DNA from: Globisporangium splendens | Taxonomy: Eukaryota > Oomycota > Peronosporomycetes > Pythiales > Pythiaceae | Assembly: GCA_006386115.1 (NCBI GenBank) | Contig: VFIW01000042.1 | Location: forward strand, 551,852-615,851 | Direction of reading: 5' to 3' | Length of the DNA: 64,000 nt | In this document: one piece after another, positions 50,656 through 60,552 of the stretch | Layout: each line of letters starts with the position of its first letter | Numbering within the stretch: position 1 is the stretch's first letter | The notes under the pieces: generated by a model | What the model was told of the DNA's origin: nothing | The model's input: the letters and a program-made list of their open reading frames with translations, nothing else | Databases searched by the model: none | Program-made: the position numbers and the translations under genes

Positions 50656-51523
50656 CCAGGTTCATCAGGACATAAGTCAAAACTGGGGGTGCTGCGCGAT
50701 TTCACCCAAGGAGCGAAGCCAGAACGCACAGACAAGGCTGTACCAGACGAACAATATCCACAGACTCGGGTGGGAGTATCATTGTGAAGACCTGGTGGCT
50801 GCAGAGGGACGCAATCTCGCGTGGAAAGACGATCCGAAGCGGCAGATGGAATCCTTGCTACCGACCCTGGACCTCGAGTGGAGATCAGACGGACGTGTAG
50901 GTGTGTACTTCGGGAGAAAACCTGAGCAGACGATTCATCAACTATCAGAAGAGACTCGAGCCTTCTGGCCATCCTTTCAGTGGAACGACAACCCCTGGAT
51001 AATCGACAGTCAAGGCGAGAAGTATACAGTCAAAACGGTTCCCTTCCTGAAGGAATGCAATTTGGCCAGCTTCAACGCGAGACGGGAGGAAGAGCGAGTG
51101 TTCTCCGTGCGGCTGCCAACCACGACGGCGACTCTCACGTTCAAACGAATGACCACCTTGCGAAAACTCGTAACCAGCATCATTCTATGCTCACCGGAGA
51201 TAGAAATCGATGCAGGCAACCAGTTGAACAGTCACCAGGAGCCGTGGAGCAGGAAACACACCAAACGAGAGTACAAGTGGATCAGCAATGGCATGGGAAC
51301 CATCATCGCGGTGCCAGTATCGGAGGGGAGCCACACGGACTACATTCAGATGCAACGGCAAGCAGACGGAGTTCTCTGGACAGTGACCGACTGGGCTGGG
51401 GATGCTATCTGTCAACAAGACGTTGCAATGATCGAAGAAGAAATAAAGACCACAGGATCGAGTCTTCGGCGTGACCAAGCAATGCCGGATGTGGGGAGAC
51501 AAAAGAAACTATCTCACACGTAA
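50435..51523 (+). pseudogene. LINE ORF2 middle segment (copy 4)
   Basis: Continues after the frameshift (VNLQKQFLWKSTLGTDG). At about 51447 a private deletion removes roughly 150 codons present in copy 1, and the frame stops. Confidence 0.8.
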
Positions 51524-51978
51524 TCTGGAGTTGCAAGTGAGCACAAGCCGCGTGGACGGCCTTCTTCGAACGATGGATGGGTCGAACATTGACGGAGCAA
51601 GCACTCAACCTCTTCCTGCCTCATATTACTAGTCGCACAGCCCCGCCAGGTCAACGATCTTTGCTCCGGGAATTGGAAAAGCACTTCGGGTTCATTTCTC
51701 CGGAACACTCGACAGCTCTACAGAAACTTTGATTTATCGTCACATCAAGCATCCCAGTATTGCTATGGAGAACGAGGGTGGAAATAGTGCATGAACGGCA
51801 ACACCTCACTATCGAAGAGAGTATCCAGCGTGTGTGGACAGCGTGTGTGATGCAAGTGCGGGCTGTGGCTCATCGGATGAGAACGCTCAAAGGAGAAAAG
51901 ATCAACGCAGCGTGCCTGAGCCAACTGCTCAGCGTACTGGAGAGACAAGACTTGTCGCGCCAAATGGAAGCATGACAT

Positions 51979-52542
51979 TTGTATTTCGATGGAGGTGCAC
52001 GCGGCAACCCAGGTCCAGGAGGCAGTGGTTGGGCACTCATCTTCCTGAATGAATACAGCAATCAATGGGAACTCAAAGCATGCGGCTATGCGTACATGGG
52101 ACCAGAAGTCACGAACAATTGGTGCGAATACAGCGCACTGAAAGATGGCCTGGCATACAGTGCACACTACCTACTGCACTATGAAGTCAAGTTGGAAGTC
52201 TTCGGAGACAGCCAAATGATTATCGCATCCCAGAACGGGTTCTCCTCAATACGCCAGACCAAGCTGCAGCCACTAGCAGTTCGGGTAAACCAAATCATCG
52301 CCAACTTTGCGTGGATCTCCTGGAATCACACAAAACGAGAACAAAACAAAATGGCCGATCTTCTCGCCAACACGGCAATGAACTCCAAGAGTGCGAAGAT
52401 ACTCACCGACGAATCGCGGGGAAATGATCAAGTTGTTATGTCCCAAGTCGCAGCTCTACTCGACAATGATATCGGTGCCACACCGTCAAAACTTAGAAAC
52501 ACCTCACTGCCAGCAGTGTTAACGAGACTCAGGAATTCTTAA
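51979..52542 (+). pseudogene. LINE RNase H end (copy 4)
   Basis: 187 codons of RNase H (YFDGGARGNPGPGG, WCEYSALKDG, KMADLLANTA) to the LINE stop. It is cut off from upstream by a TGA at 51973. Confidence 0.85.
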
Positions 52543-52574
52543 ACTGTGTGTAGATCATAAGTTCAATAGAATTA

Positions 52575-52597
52575 CCTTCTCTCTCTCTCTCTCTCAT
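52575..52597 (+). repeat. CT microsatellite at LINE 3' end
   Basis: A CTCTCT run directly after the LINE tail AATTACCTT. The other LINE copies also end in short CTCTC runs instead of poly(A). Confidence 0.75.
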
Positions 52598-52816
52598 TCT
52601 CCATTTTTCCCAGTAGAGCTCAAGCGGTCCAGTTCCAGCCTCAGCGGTCCAGTTTGGACCGGCCCATCCCAGGGAGAGAATCCCTCCTTCTTGGAGGCCC
52701 TGGGGTGGTGAGGAATGGAATGCACGATCACTATGAGCACGACTACGGGCCCTATGTCGCGGTCAATCCGCCACGAAGCACAACTGCGACGCCCACCAGG
52801 ACGCCGCACTATTACC

Positions 52817-52936
52817 CGCTGTCTGCGGCCACCATACCGAACAGCACAAGACCCCCCGCTGAGTGCGGCCACCATACCGAACAGCACAAGACTCCCCGCT
52901 GTCAGCGGCCACCATACCGAGCAGCACAAGACCCCG
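52817..52936 (+). repeat. Three tandem 40-bp repeats
   Basis: Units at 52817, 52857 and 52897 share GCGGCCACCATACCGA and CAGCACAAGAC with one to three differences each. The surrounding 52,600-53,190 has no convincing gene. Confidence 0.85.
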
Positions 52937-53240
52937 TAACAGAGCCTACCGGCTCTGTGACTCTAGACGTGATCGAAGCATCGAAGCGCGACGTTCACTA
53001 GTGCAAGTGAGGCTGACAAAGCACAGCCAAAACGTACAACAACGAACAAAGCCATTAACAAATGGCACACGAAGAAACTACAAATGCCAGAAAAACTAGA
53101 AAATTACGAAAAACCCGGACGCAAGTGTGAGAATGCTTGTGTTACGGCAGGATATGATAGCTGAGAACCCCCCAATTCTCTTCCCCTGGAAATCTTAAAC
53201 TCTAAGTTCAATAGATTCTTTTTCAACATCATCCCCATAT

Positions 53241-53300
53241 AACAACTCAAAGATGATCTTTTGCTTTTTTATTTGGGTCAATACTCTAAGCGGACTTGGA
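53241..53300 (+). repeat. 60-bp element shared with 60821-60880
   Basis: The two 60-mers align without gaps at about 78% identity and differ almost only by transitions. On the minus strand both read an I-(D/G)-P-N-(K/Q)-K word and share the same TGA. They look like the end of a lost gene, or a conserved tail downstream of two family genes. Confidence 0.4.
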
Positions 53301-53364
53301 ACACATGGTGAAAAGAGTAGCGCGCGCACCAGTGATAGATATCCAGACATCTTCTCCTTTAGGG

Positions 53365-54375
53365 TCAAGTCGCTGGAATGAGTTGTCGTGAAATAATCAT
53401 ATCTGATTGCATTGTTTCATAGGCACTAGTGTACACATGGTCGTCAAATCCTCTAAGGGCGGCTAACAAACGTTCACTTCTTTGTCGGATTTCGTCACCC
53501 AGTTCTGCATACGCGTCTTTGACCGTTTGACGCGTAAATCTTGAAGTGAAGATGACTTTAGATCTTGTGGATCGAATTTTAAACCCTCTCGCTTGCGCTT
53601 GCTGTTCTGACAAAAAAACATAATAGTCAGTTGGCGAAAAGTACATCAAGAAAAAAACAAGAAAAATACGTACCGTGGAGCCAAATTGCTGGTCCAATAT
53701 CCCAGTCACAACTCGTACAAAGTTGATGCCAAGGTTGACCCCGTTCCCGGCTGTAGTGAATGGTTGTAGCAGTTCGTGCGGTCCGCTCGATTCAATCGTC
53801 TTCAATACGTGTTTGCGCTGTCCTCTGATAAGTCGATGCTCGTACTTGCCGTTACCTTCTGAAGTCAAAAGTGCTGCAAATCCGTGATGCTTCTTGACGT
53901 TGTTGGGGTGTCGTGTGAGGCGCGTTTCCAAACCTTGTAGTTGATCCGTGATGTGTTGGCGGGTGGCTTGATGCGCGTTCAGCAGGGTGGTTTGATGCGC
54001 GTTCAGCAAGTTGTTTAGATGCCCGTCAAACCTATCATGCAGCCGCGTTCGCTCTGCTAGCAGCCCCACTCGTTCTTCATGCTGTTGTTGAATCTGCGCG
54101 TCCTTGATCGCAAGATGTTCTCGATGATGCGCGTCCTTGATCGCAAGCTGCTCTTGATGCTGCTCGTCCTTGCGCTCGAGCTGCGCTTGATGCCGTTCGA
54201 TCTGTCGTTCGATCTGCTCGTCCTTCAAGCGAATGTCGCCGCGCGCGATAACGAGGTCTGCTTGCGCGCGGTTGAGGAGCGCGTGCGCGCTATTGAGCTG
54301 CTCGTCCTTCACGCGGAGGTCAGCGCGCGCGTTGATGAGTTGCTTGATCAGCATAGCGACTTCGTTGTCGGTCAT
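53365..54375 (-). CDS. Coiled-coil/intron family member C, intact
   Basis: Exon 1 is 54375-53674 (234 codons) and exon 2 is 53601-53365 (78 aa plus stop). ATG MTDNEVAML starts a long Gln/Glu/Lys coiled coil with repeats (KDAHHREHLAIKDA). The conserved domain has KKHHGFAALL, RLIRGQRKH and AGNGVNLGINFVR, then the intron 53673-53602 (GTACGT...ACAG, 72 nt). The intron length is a multiple of three and lacks stops, so an unspliced reading stays open with a hydrophobic insert (FLVFFLMYF); the relatives show this is intron. Exon 2 begins QAQARGF, aligned with EAEASDI in member E. Function unknown. Confidence 0.78.
   Translation of the reverse strand: MTDNEVAMLIKQLINARADLRVKDEQLNSAHALLNRAQADLVIARGDIRLKDEQIERQIERHQAQLERKDEQHQEQLAIKDAHHREHLAIKDAQIQQQHEERVGLLAERTRLHDRFDGHLNNLLNAHQTTLLNAHQATRQHITDQLQGLETRLTRHPNNVKKHHGFAALLTSEGNGKYEHRLIRGQRKHVLKTIESSGPHELLQPFTTAGNGVNLGINFVRVVTGILDQQFGSTVRIFLVFFLMYFSPTDYYVFLSEQQAQARGFKIRSTRSKVIFTSRFTRQTVKDAYAELGDEIRQRSERLLAALRGFDDHVYTSAYETMQSDMIISRQLIPAT
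53602..53673 (-). other. Intron of family member C
   Basis: 72 nt, GTACGT...ACAG, T-rich, phase 0. An alternative acceptor, GTCAG, 5 nt upstream would shift the frame away from the homologous exon. Confidence 0.7.
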
Positions 54376-54784
54376 GATGTGTTCAGCGTCGTGTCTTTTT
54401 GAAAGTAATATGTGTGAAGTGTTTGAACGTTTGAATGCAATTCATTTTTGATTTGATTTGCTCAAATCTCATTACATATTGGGATTTGTATGAACAAATG
54501 CAACTGCAACAGACTAAGTATTTGTATGGGCTTTCATTGCATTGACGGACACAGTAAAAATTGACATGAGCAAGCTATTGTATGTCACTAATTTCATGCT
54601 TAAATTAGTGACACTTCTGAGGTGCTCACAGTTATGACTCGAATCAAAAAACAGAATACCATCTGGGTCATTTGGTATCTTATGATAAGTTTGCGAAGTC
54701 TTACGACACTGCTATTGTTGTCACTCGTGAATGATATCCCGTCCTCTGTAGCAGTTTTACATAAGTTTCAGTTGGTTTCCGTAG
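54376..54784. other. AT-rich stretch without a gene
   Basis: Upstream of member C (minus) and up to the LTR at 54785. I see no conserved ORF, only AT-rich DNA that probably includes the promoter of member C. Confidence 0.5.
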
Positions 54785-55438
54785 TGTAATGGGGCGCTGT
54801 TCACAACAGTCCCCAAAACACGGCACACACGCTTGTGCGACGAGGAAGCGATCTCCCGACTTGGAGGTAGAGAAGAACGACTTGAGGGCTTGAGGGTAAA
54901 ATTGCAACTGAATTGAAATGAGCTTATGGTTCCTGACACTACATGTAAAACACCACTAGGGATTCCTAGAGGTTTTATAACTAAAACCTAAACATGCACA
55001 ATAAAACCTATGAATCTGATATATAAAACCTTGGGTACACTGAGGTTGAACCCACGAGATCTTCGAGAAGCTTGAACTTGAAGTCCCGTGGAAAATTCCC
55101 TGCAAAGTGATTGGCTACAGCCACTCACTTTAGGTGGCAGAGACACGTTGGTCTCATCACCTGTGCAGTTTCCCAAGTAGGAACCATCACTCAGTACTTG
55201 ATTAGTACATGGATGTCATCACTCTGTACTGATTAGTACATGTGAACAACATTCTGCACTGATCAGCACAGAGAGCGCTCGTGACGTCATGGGATGACGT
55301 GACATGTGCATGTGGGGACTGTCGTACTGTAATCCCTTTGTTATTTGTCTCTCCACAATGCACACTGAAGGTGGTGTGTGGCACACTAATCTGGGAACAG
55401 ATCCACCTTCATGTAATGGCTAGGTATAGCCCATTACA
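54785..55438 (-). repeat. 3' LTR of truncated gypsy element (A-type U3)
   Basis: A 654-bp TG...CA LTR, very close to the LTR at 1-609. One CRE site is intact (55282-55289) and the second mutated (TGACGTGA). Confidence 0.88.
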
Positions 55439-55514
55439 TCATCCCCTCCTTAAAGTCACAAGTACCTTGCGTACTTTTGCAGACCTTTCGGAGCAGTTCA
55501 CTTTCCAATCGGCC

Positions 55515-56489
55515 ATGAAGCGACCAAGTGACCAAGTGAACCAAGGTGAAGAACGTCCGTTGTCCAAGCGACAGCAGACAGCTCCAGAACTCTTCGACAT
55601 ATCTCCCATTCTGAAGAAGAAGGGGGATCTCGAGTTCTACAAGGAGCGGTTCTTCAGTTGGCGTCGGATCAACAATCGTGATCCGAACCAACCCATCGCA
55701 GCCCAGAGAGACTCATGGCGAACATTCGTTCGTCTTGAGAACGAGAACAAGATGGAGCGTCTTCTTCGTCGTGGCAATGCTCGTGCCCAAAGAAGAACTC
55801 CTGCTGACGACAGAGCGAATCCCAGCTCTGGTCGTCGTAGTGTCGCTCCTGGCGACGCTACAAGTGGTTCTCGTAGCTGCGGACCACGTCGGGAACATCA
55901 GACTCCATCGTCTGACGTGGTTCCCACGTGTCCGAGCTCGGTGGATATCCACGCCACCGAACTCTGTAGAAGCGTTGAGGACTCAACCGCTTCTTCCCAC
56001 GAGTCTGTCGATCCTCATGATCAACAATCGACTCAACCACCCAGCGATGATCTCCCTGAGAGTCTATCAATGGGGGTGGGGCTGAACGCGAAAACGATTG
56101 AGCGACTCTGGAAGTGGAAGAGTGCTCATCACGCTCAGATTGAGACACTGGAAGTTCGCGATGCGATCCTTTCGGATCGGTGCGAGAGCCTCGAGTACCA
56201 AGTGAAGGAGCAGGAGTCGCGGATCGACTCGCTGACCTTTGGTCCCGCCCAGTATCGGGCTTTGGAGTCCCGTTTCGAGCAACGGTTCGAGCAAGTCCAG
56301 GGCGAACTTGAGCGACTCCAAAAGGCTGAGAAAGCTCGTGATGCGTATCACGAACGTCTGCTGCGCTCTGTGGAAGAGGCAGGGACGGCTCTTGAGGTAC
56401 TCCGCAAGGAGTATAACTCGCGCCTTCTCGTGCTGGAAGCTGTGAAGGAGGAGTCCTTCGATGTGCTTCAGCGCCTTTATGCCGAGAAG
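55515..56489 (+). pseudogene. Antisense coiled-coil ORF, third copy, 3'-truncated
   Basis: From ATG MKRPSDQV at 55515 it follows the element 1 antisense ORF closely (three codons shorter overall from small in-frame indels), up to LQRLYAEK, then runs into flanking sequence and stops at 56693. It is open over the whole retained region. Confidence 0.65.
55858..56148 (-). pseudogene. pol: Gypsy Pol chromodomain remnant
   Basis: The last 96 codons of the sense pol frame here, with WVVESIVDHED, FYRVRWRGYPP and TWEPRQ. The upstream linker frame is broken in this copy while the opposite antisense ORF remains open. Confidence 0.75.
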
Positions 56490-56953
56490 AAGGCTCGACA
56501 GTCGTTCGTCAAATATCAGTTCATTGGCATCCAGATGGAAGTCACGTGCAATCGATCAAAGAAGGACTTGCTTGCAGCGTGCGTCAAGATCAACAATGTC
56601 CGTTTTGCTTCCATGACTCGAAGAAGTTACCCGTCTACGCGCGCAGGGGCGATTCGCCAAAATATCCGATGTCGAAGGAGCTTTGCCTGCTGATACTGAA
56701 CTTGGACGTGCGGCACTCAGACGAGTTGGCGTTACAGCGAGAGAAGGAAGAAGAAGCAAGTGAATATGTCACCGAGGAATACATGGAGAAGGTCGACCTA
56801 CTTAGCACGAAGCAGATGGCAGCAACCTCCCAACTCGAGATCATTCGTATGAAGCACGACAATTTTTTGCTTAAGCGGCAAGTGAAAGAGTTGACCAAGA
56901 CTTACGATGATCTCAAGTATGCAACTTCGAATCTTGAAGAGACCGTTAAATAG
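56490..56953 (+). pseudogene. Unidentified coiled-coil fragment, probably virus-derived
   Basis: Right after the gypsy break one frame reads SFVKYQFIGIQME...KINNVRFASM and closes at 56693. A second frame (from 56546) reads KYPMSKELCLLILNLDV and a Glu/Lys coiled coil to a stop at 56953. The likeliest reading is one gene with a frameshift around 56620 and its start removed by the gypsy breakpoint. No family recognised. Confidence 0.4.
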
Positions 56954-57042
56954 TTGGTCAATAAAGATACGAAGCGAAGGTGTCTATGATGAATAACGTC
57001 TAAGAATATAAATCCATCAGTCATTTCGTTTTGTATTTGACC

Positions 57043-57303
57043 CTAGACATCATGGTCTTGCTGGATCGGATCCGTAGTACGTCGATGTCGGCGACGCTCT
57101 TTCATTGGGATCCAGCGATTACGCGGAGGTGGCGCTCGACCGCTGTTGTGCACTTCGCGACGGTCTTCCGTCGGATGGGTACTTGGCGACTGAGTACTCG
57201 GTGTCTGAGTACCACGTAAGCTAGTTCGCGCGCGGACGGGATTTGTCTTCGGCGCCGGGTCGACCATCGAGTCGATCGAAATGGCCGGTCCGTTCAGATA
57301 CAC
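57043..57303 (-). CDS. Hypothetical ORF, Pro/Arg-rich tail
   Basis: 86 codons, low-complexity with TQTPSTQSPSTHPTED and a basic RRRHRRT end. It overlaps the end of the ORF at 57520-57221 in another frame and may be that gene's true C-terminus after a frameshift near 57300. Weakly supported. Confidence 0.3.
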   Translation of the reverse strand: MYLNGPAISIDSMVDPAPKTNPVRARTSLRGTQTPSTQSPSTHPTEDRREVHNSGRAPPPRNRWIPMKERRRHRRTTDPIQQDHDV

Positions 57304-57778
57304 TGAGCCACAGATGCGTCCATGATTGGACCACTGCCCAATCCGTCATGCCAAAGTGGAGAGTTGCAAATCGATGCGCTCGAAAAGCACATCTTCCATC
57401 AGGGAACGCACCTGTGTCCTCGTCTCGCGTTTTTGCGCAAAACTCTCGAACCGTGTCAATGTTCGACGCTTTCCATCTGTCGACCCATTCGCAATGTCCC
57501 CCAAAACCTTGCAGGTGCACTCAAGTGCCTGGCTCCCATGTGTCCTTATGTCGAATAACGCTTTCTTTGTTCTTCGGATTTGCTGTGTGACACCGCATCA
57601 CGAGGTGGTAACGAGTGACACCATCGGCAACAAAGTCGTCCGAGTCGTCCTTGGCAAACATGATAAATATGACCGCGTTCTTGCGCATGTTCATACACTT
57701 GACCCCATTACAGATGACTCCTTCACATGATGTTGTAGGTGCTGTCGATGACACGTATGGACCATCAGATGCCGTCAA
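57221..57778 (-). pseudogene. Unidentified gene with one in-frame stop
   Basis: Two same-frame segments abut at a single TGA (57523-57521): the first ends HKDTWEPGT and the second begins VHLQGFGGHCEWVDRW. Together they are about 185 codons. Words such as MCKD-free VIFIMFAKDDSDDF and GMTDWAVVQSWTHLWL look protein-like rather than random, but I do not recognise the family. No convincing ATG at the 5' end. It sits divergent to neither neighbour, about 100 bases from the SET gene end. Confidence 0.4.
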
Positions 57779-57876
57779 ATCAATTGCAGCATCTCCTGGA
57801 CTCGACTCGTATGCGACCGAATGAGAAAGTGAAAACGAAAGTTTCTGAAGTCTCTTGATTTGTATATATGTTGTTG

Positions 57877-58548
57877 TTACTGGGACTTGTTGTAAATCCT
57901 ATATCCACGACTGTACGTAGTGTACAGTTCTCCACCTGCTTTGATAGGTTTTGTTACCTCCAGATATAGAGAGTGCTTCTCTCCTGGACACTTGATGATT
58001 GTACAGTTCTTGCGGCATTTTGGTTTGGTTCTCTCTTCCCTGTTGACAAAGCTCGCAAGTCCTTCTCCTTGTTTTGGAGACCGAATCCCATCGAGAAATC
58101 CAGAGCGAACATCAATTGCATATGACGGGTCGTCTGGAATTGACGCGGTCTTCTCACCCGAATACCATGTTACGATATCGCCAGGTTGGAAGTCTTGGAG
58201 AGCGAATACGCCATTACCAGCACCCTCAATGTTGGACTGACGATAAGCTAGAAGAGGAGATCGGCACCCAAATACCCCGTGCTCATTCGCATCATCCACG
58301 CCTGTGTAGCTGTAATGCTTCTTCACCGGACGCCTCGCAGCATTCTTCTTCTCACGATACCTAGCGGTGTATTCGCGTTGCCTGCGTCGTTTCTCTTCAA
58401 TGCAAGTCTTTTGAGCACGCAGCGTGACTGTCGCGCCATGATGGCGTTTGCAGTGCTGACGGAGACTGTTCAGCTTGTCGTACGCAATGGAGCACCCCTC
58501 TTGTGGGCAGACGTACTTGTTGTCGGTAGTGAAAACAAGTACAGCCAT
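57877..58548 (-). CDS. C2H2 zinc finger + SET-domain protein
   Basis: 223 aa from ATG at 58548. Residues about 13-37 form a classical zinc finger (C-x4-C-x12-H-x3-H: CPQEGCSIAYDKL...HCKRHH). A basic linker (EKKRRQ-like, RYREKKNAARR) follows. Residues about 95-220 are a SET domain: IEGAGNGVFALQDFQPGDIV, WYSGE, a FVN word in place of the usual N-H, and GGELYTTYSRGY. SET domains transfer methyl groups from S-adenosylmethionine to lysines, but catalysis here is unproven because the N-H-x-C box is atypical. Intact. Such small SET proteins occur in large DNA viruses and in protists; given its neighbours a viral source is plausible. Confidence 0.78.
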   Translation of the reverse strand: MAVLVFTTDNKYVCPQEGCSIAYDKLNSLRQHCKRHHGATVTLRAQKTCIEEKRRRQREYTARYREKKNAARRPVKKHYSYTGVDDANEHGVFGCRSPLLAYRQSNIEGAGNGVFALQDFQPGDIVTWYSGEKTASIPDDPSYAIDVRSGFLDGIRSPKQGEGLASFVNREERTKPKCRKNCTIIKCPGEKHSLYLEVTKPIKAGGELYTTYSRGYRIYNKSQ

Positions 58549-59034
58549 TCTCTTCCAGTTGTCAACTTCCTGAGTGAGACGAAAGACGACAGCATTCAGT
58601 CGTCAAATGTTTGGGTGAGACGAAACTTGACAATGTGCGGTGCACTGATTGGGTGCAAGTTCATCTGTGATGAATCCCAGCGTTTCTATTGGCCTAAATC
58701 CATCACAGTAGCAAGAGAAAGGACGCTGCCGCATTCGACCTCTCACTCTATTCACTTTCAGAGAGAAGGACAGCAACATACTCATTCTATCGAATGCGAA
58801 CAGCCAAGAAGAGATGGATCTTTTTGGCAGATAAGGCAGAGAGGAATTTCCATAACACAGTGCATATGTCCTGTTTTGACCCTGTGGGGTGTCGAAAAAG
58901 CAATAGGGGGGGTTGATAAATGGCAACTGACCTCATGTCATTTTCGGATTCGTTGGCGGCGTCACCCAACTTTGAATTGTGGTGGAGACCTGAACGAAAA
59001 CACGCTATCAAACTAATAAACAACTCATTAAACA
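58549..59034. other. Stretch without a supported gene
   Basis: Open frames exist on both strands, but none has a recognisable motif. It probably includes the promoter of the SET gene. Confidence 0.4.
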
Positions 59035-59236
59035 TGTCTTGAGCGCTTCAATTGGGAAGTTGTCCTCATAGCGGCGCGTTCAGCGTGGTGCACCTGAATC
59101 AGTCTCCCGCGTTCGTCATGAAGCTGCATGCGCTCGGAGTAGTGTGTCTGAGAGTCAGTCTCGAGACCTGTGCTTCTAGTTCAGTGATGTGCTTCTTCAG
59201 GAACTCGTTCTCACTCGCTTCGCTGCTGCTCTGCAT
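59035..59236 (-). pseudogene. Coiled-coil family remnant (member F)
   Basis: ATG at 59236 gives MQSSSEASENEFLKKHITEL. After a frame slip comes RLIQVHHAERA, matching LIQTHHAERM of member B. It then jumps to YEDNFPIEALKT, matching YQDNFPLEAIKT in exon 2 of member B. The whole conserved domain and intron are deleted. A short decayed copy of the same family on the opposite strand. Confidence 0.55.
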
Positions 59237-59434
59237 GTTGCTTGCCTACTTGTGGATGAAGTTGATGAAGTTGATGAATGCGCGCGCAAAGAATCGTTTG
59301 GTTTGAGTTTGGCAACTGCAAGTGTTTTAAACTGTGTTTCCTCAGACTCAGATGCATTCAGCCAATGCATTTTGTACTGGTGCCTGAGTCTCTCTGCACA
59401 CACAGTTTGCAATTTTGAAAGTGAAGAGACCATC

Positions 59435-60426
59435 ATGGCGCTCGTTGCCCTACAGCACCGACTTGACAACGCCCTGCGCGACCTCGAGCACGAACATGAC
59501 CTCCGGACGCGCCTTGAGGCGGATCTCGACCGTGAGCGCGAAGCCCGCACGCGCCTTGAGGCGGATCTCGCACGCCTAAGCGACGCACACCACGAAGCGC
59601 TCGCACAACTCAAAGACGCACACGAAGAGCTCGCTCGACTCAATCGCGAGCACCGCGAAGAGCTCGCACGCGTCAACGACGCACACCACGAAGAGCTCGC
59701 ACGCGTCAACGACGCACACCACGAATCGCTCCGCAATGCGCTCGTACAGCTCAATCGCGAGCACCGGCGCGACATCTGTGGACGCATCGACCGTGTGCTT
59801 GGCGCGAACGCTCAGATCAGTAACCGACTGACCGATTTGCAGCGCGTAGCAAAGAGAGAGAAAGGGACGACTGCGCCGAGCCGACCTCTCGAGCACTACT
59901 ACCTCTTGACAGAATTTGACAGCGAACAGCAGTCCAAGAGCATCAGGTGCACGTCGGGCCAGAAGCAATACTGTGTTGAGCAACGCACCGAGCTGATATT
60001 GGATGGTGGGCACCCGCTTCGCCTTTGCAAGTCTGGTAACGGGATCGATTTGCGCCAGTACGTAAAAACACACACAAATCAGCGCATCAAGGACTCTCTG
60101 GACCCCGAGTATCGTCCTCTGGTAAGTGTTTGCTTTATTTGATGTATGCTACAGTTGCGGTATTAATCTAAGGTATAGAAACGACGTAGAGCCGCGATCT
60201 GCGCCCCCACTGCACAGCAATCTGGTGGACATGGCGGTCGGGAACAAACATTAGCTACGACGAGTTCCTCGGGTTCATCGACGAAGCCATCCATGCGTTC
60301 AACGAGCTCTCACCTCTCCTCGCTGCGAACGACTGGTCTCGCCTCGTACTTGAAGAGAGAATCGATGACGAGTTCGTCGATCTGATCCGAGACGATGACG
60401 AAGAAGAGTCAGACATAGAGATATAG
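59435..60426 (+). CDS. Coiled-coil/intron family member D, intact
   Basis: Exon 1 is 59435-60121 (229 codons) and exon 2 is 60190-60426 (78 aa plus stop). ATG MALVALQHRLDNAL starts a coiled coil with coding repeats (LEADLDRERE, HHEELARVNDA). The domain follows (HYYLLTEFDSE, SIRCTSGQKQ, KSGNGIDLRQYV). The intron is 60122-60189 (GTAAGT...GTAG, 68 nt, phase 0). Exon 2 carries ISYDEFLGFIDEAIHAF and an acidic end (DDDEEESDIEI). Frames open upstream of 59435 lack family similarity, so the ATG after a short leader is preferred. Confidence 0.75.
60122..60189 (+). other. Intron of family member D
   Basis: 68 nt, GTAAGT...GTAG, phase 0. The acceptor is set by a TAG stop just upstream of the FLGFIDEA frame, with homology to member A exon 2 beyond it. 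Confidence 0.65.
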
Positions 60427-60552
60427 ATGCAAACACGTATATTATTTTGGTAAGTGAAAAATGCACAGATGCTCAACTCCTTGCCTACTGCATTCTCGCT
60501 ACAAAGATCGGATGGTTGCTTGTCGTTGGGAGATTCGGTCGAATGATTCATT

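Larger units (their letters stand above)
45399..52566 (+). mobile_element. LINE copy 4, 5'-truncated
   Basis: The plus-strand LINE begins mid-ORF1 (GTGTGGAACAGGCAATTGGG) and ends AATTACCTTCTCTC plus a CT run. Over 39.5-42.4 kb versus 45.4-48.3 kb the mirrored positions sum to a constant 87,838, so it is an almost indel-free inverted copy of copy 2. It has a private deletion near 51447 and frameshifts near 45650, 48258 and 50428. Confidence 0.9.
54785..56489 (-). mobile_element. Truncated gypsy element (3' LTR plus 3' internal end)
   Basis: Matches 1-1670 of element 1: LTR, polypurine tract, chromodomain end of pol (56148-55858 region) and the antisense ORF. It breaks off at GAGAAGAA near 56489, where unrelated sequence begins. 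The rest of the element is gone. Confidence 0.85.

Noticed and set aside
53602..53673. Hydrophobic stretch FLVFFLMYF in member C read as a membrane segment
   Set aside because: It is the translation of a T-rich 72-nt GT-AG intron at the position where all relatives have introns.
58279..59016. A 245-codon plus-strand open frame opposite the SET gene
   Set aside because: The first half is the complement of the SET coding region and the second half has no motif. Treated as a shadow.
59189..59434. N-terminal extension of member D upstream of the ATG at 59435
   Set aside because: It lies opposite the member F remnant, shows no family similarity, and has Cys/Leu-rich random-looking composition.
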